From assembly GCA_024709365.1 (NCBI GenBank), contig JANJWV010000117.1, forward strand, positions 1-51,360: a stretch of 51,360 nucleotides of DNA, given 5' to 3'. The notes under the pieces were generated by a model, which saw nothing but the letters and a program-made list of their open reading frames with translations, was not told the DNA's origin and ran no database searches. The position numbers were made by a program, and so were the translations under genes. Source of the stretch: Desulfomicrobium sp. (lineage in GTDB: Bacteria > Desulfobacterota > Desulfovibrionia > Desulfovibrionales > Desulfomicrobiaceae). Of this stretch, positions 51,030 through 51,360 are shown one piece after another. Numbering within the stretch: the stretch's first letter is position 1; the number at the start of each line of letters is the position of its first letter.

Positions 51030-51360
51030 CCTCTTCCTTGCATCCCGCCATTTTTGAACGGTCTGCTCATTTTCAGTGTCTCAACAGCCAGATAGGGCCC
51101 GCGATCCATGAGCAAAAAAGTATTGCTCTAGCTTCGCATGGAAATCTGCCTTCTTGCCCCTCTGCATCATAGCGGAGATTGAAATCCCATCTCGGCGCCA
51201 TGCTCTTCCCGCATCAGCACCGACAGAGCTGTCCGGTCCGGGTCCGGGCGGGGGGCGGCGACTGTCCGACCGAGCCAGGCATCGTTTGCCGAACCGTCGC
51301 CACTCGACCTGCCCCGACCTCCCGCAATGCCACGCGACGGTCCGGCTCTACGAGGCCGGC
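51030..51360. other. Unassigned right-edge region
   Basis: No gene could be assigned here. Short open frames reach the right edge on both strands but are too short to judge. A small AT-rich hairpin (GAGCAA...TTGCTC, 51112-51130) is present near the left part. Confidence 0.4.

Noticed and set aside
51212-51360. Open frames reaching the right edge, one with a CPDLPQCH pattern on the plus strand
   Set aside because: Only about 50 codons are visible and the pattern is not enough to call a transposase or zinc-binding protein.

Overview
The window is GC-rich chromosomal DNA of a strictly anaerobic, probably sulfate-reducing bacterium of the Desulfovibrio/Desulfomicrobium type. This placement is inferred from the choline trimethylamine-lyase (cut) microcompartment operon, the large number of PAS sensor kinases and sigma-54 activators, a fused succinyl-CoA synthetase, the 4Fe-4S proteins and paaK beside dnaB. 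No rRNA, tRNA, CRISPR array or complete insertion sequence was seen.

Region 1 (1-7877, minus strand) is a cut-type glycyl-radical microcompartment operon, read right to left: a tandem-BMC shell protein, an aldehyde dehydrogenase homologue without its catalytic cysteine, CutC, its activase CutD, a BMC shell protein with an unusual tail, an intact CoA-acylating aldehyde dehydrogenase, and a BMC-H protein cut by the left edge. Together they should split choline into trimethylamine and acetaldehyde inside a protein shell and convert acetaldehyde to acetyl-CoA. The alcohol dehydrogenase, phosphotransacylase and remaining shell genes presumably lie beyond the left edge.

Region 2 (8508-22279) holds a 36-residue lysine-rich protein, lipB-lipA, a very large hybrid histidine kinase with an N-terminal XRE DNA-binding domain, a 4Fe-4S protein, an EamA exporter, a DamX-like AAA-membrane-SPOR protein, paaK, and the rpsF-rpsR-rplI-dnaB operon.

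Region 3 (22425-32395) is dense in signalling genes: a kinase with a periplasmic binding domain paired with a sigma-54 activator on the plus strand, and a minus-strand operon DUF4390-ntrY-ntrX followed by a multidomain phosphorelay-like protein. In that last protein every phosphotransfer residue I could align has been replaced, while ntrX itself carries a one-base frameshift inside its receiver domain. This is the most unusual part of the window.

Region 4 (32584-51360) contains a SucC-SucD fusion, an Fe3+-type ABC importer, a toxin-antitoxin pair next to an AT-richer patch, UDP-glucose dehydrogenase, cysteine desulfidase, two small proteins, a potABCD polyamine importer, and a tightly overlapping nnr-CBS-tsaE-rarA operon. 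Most transcription units end in hairpins, several of them usable from both strands.
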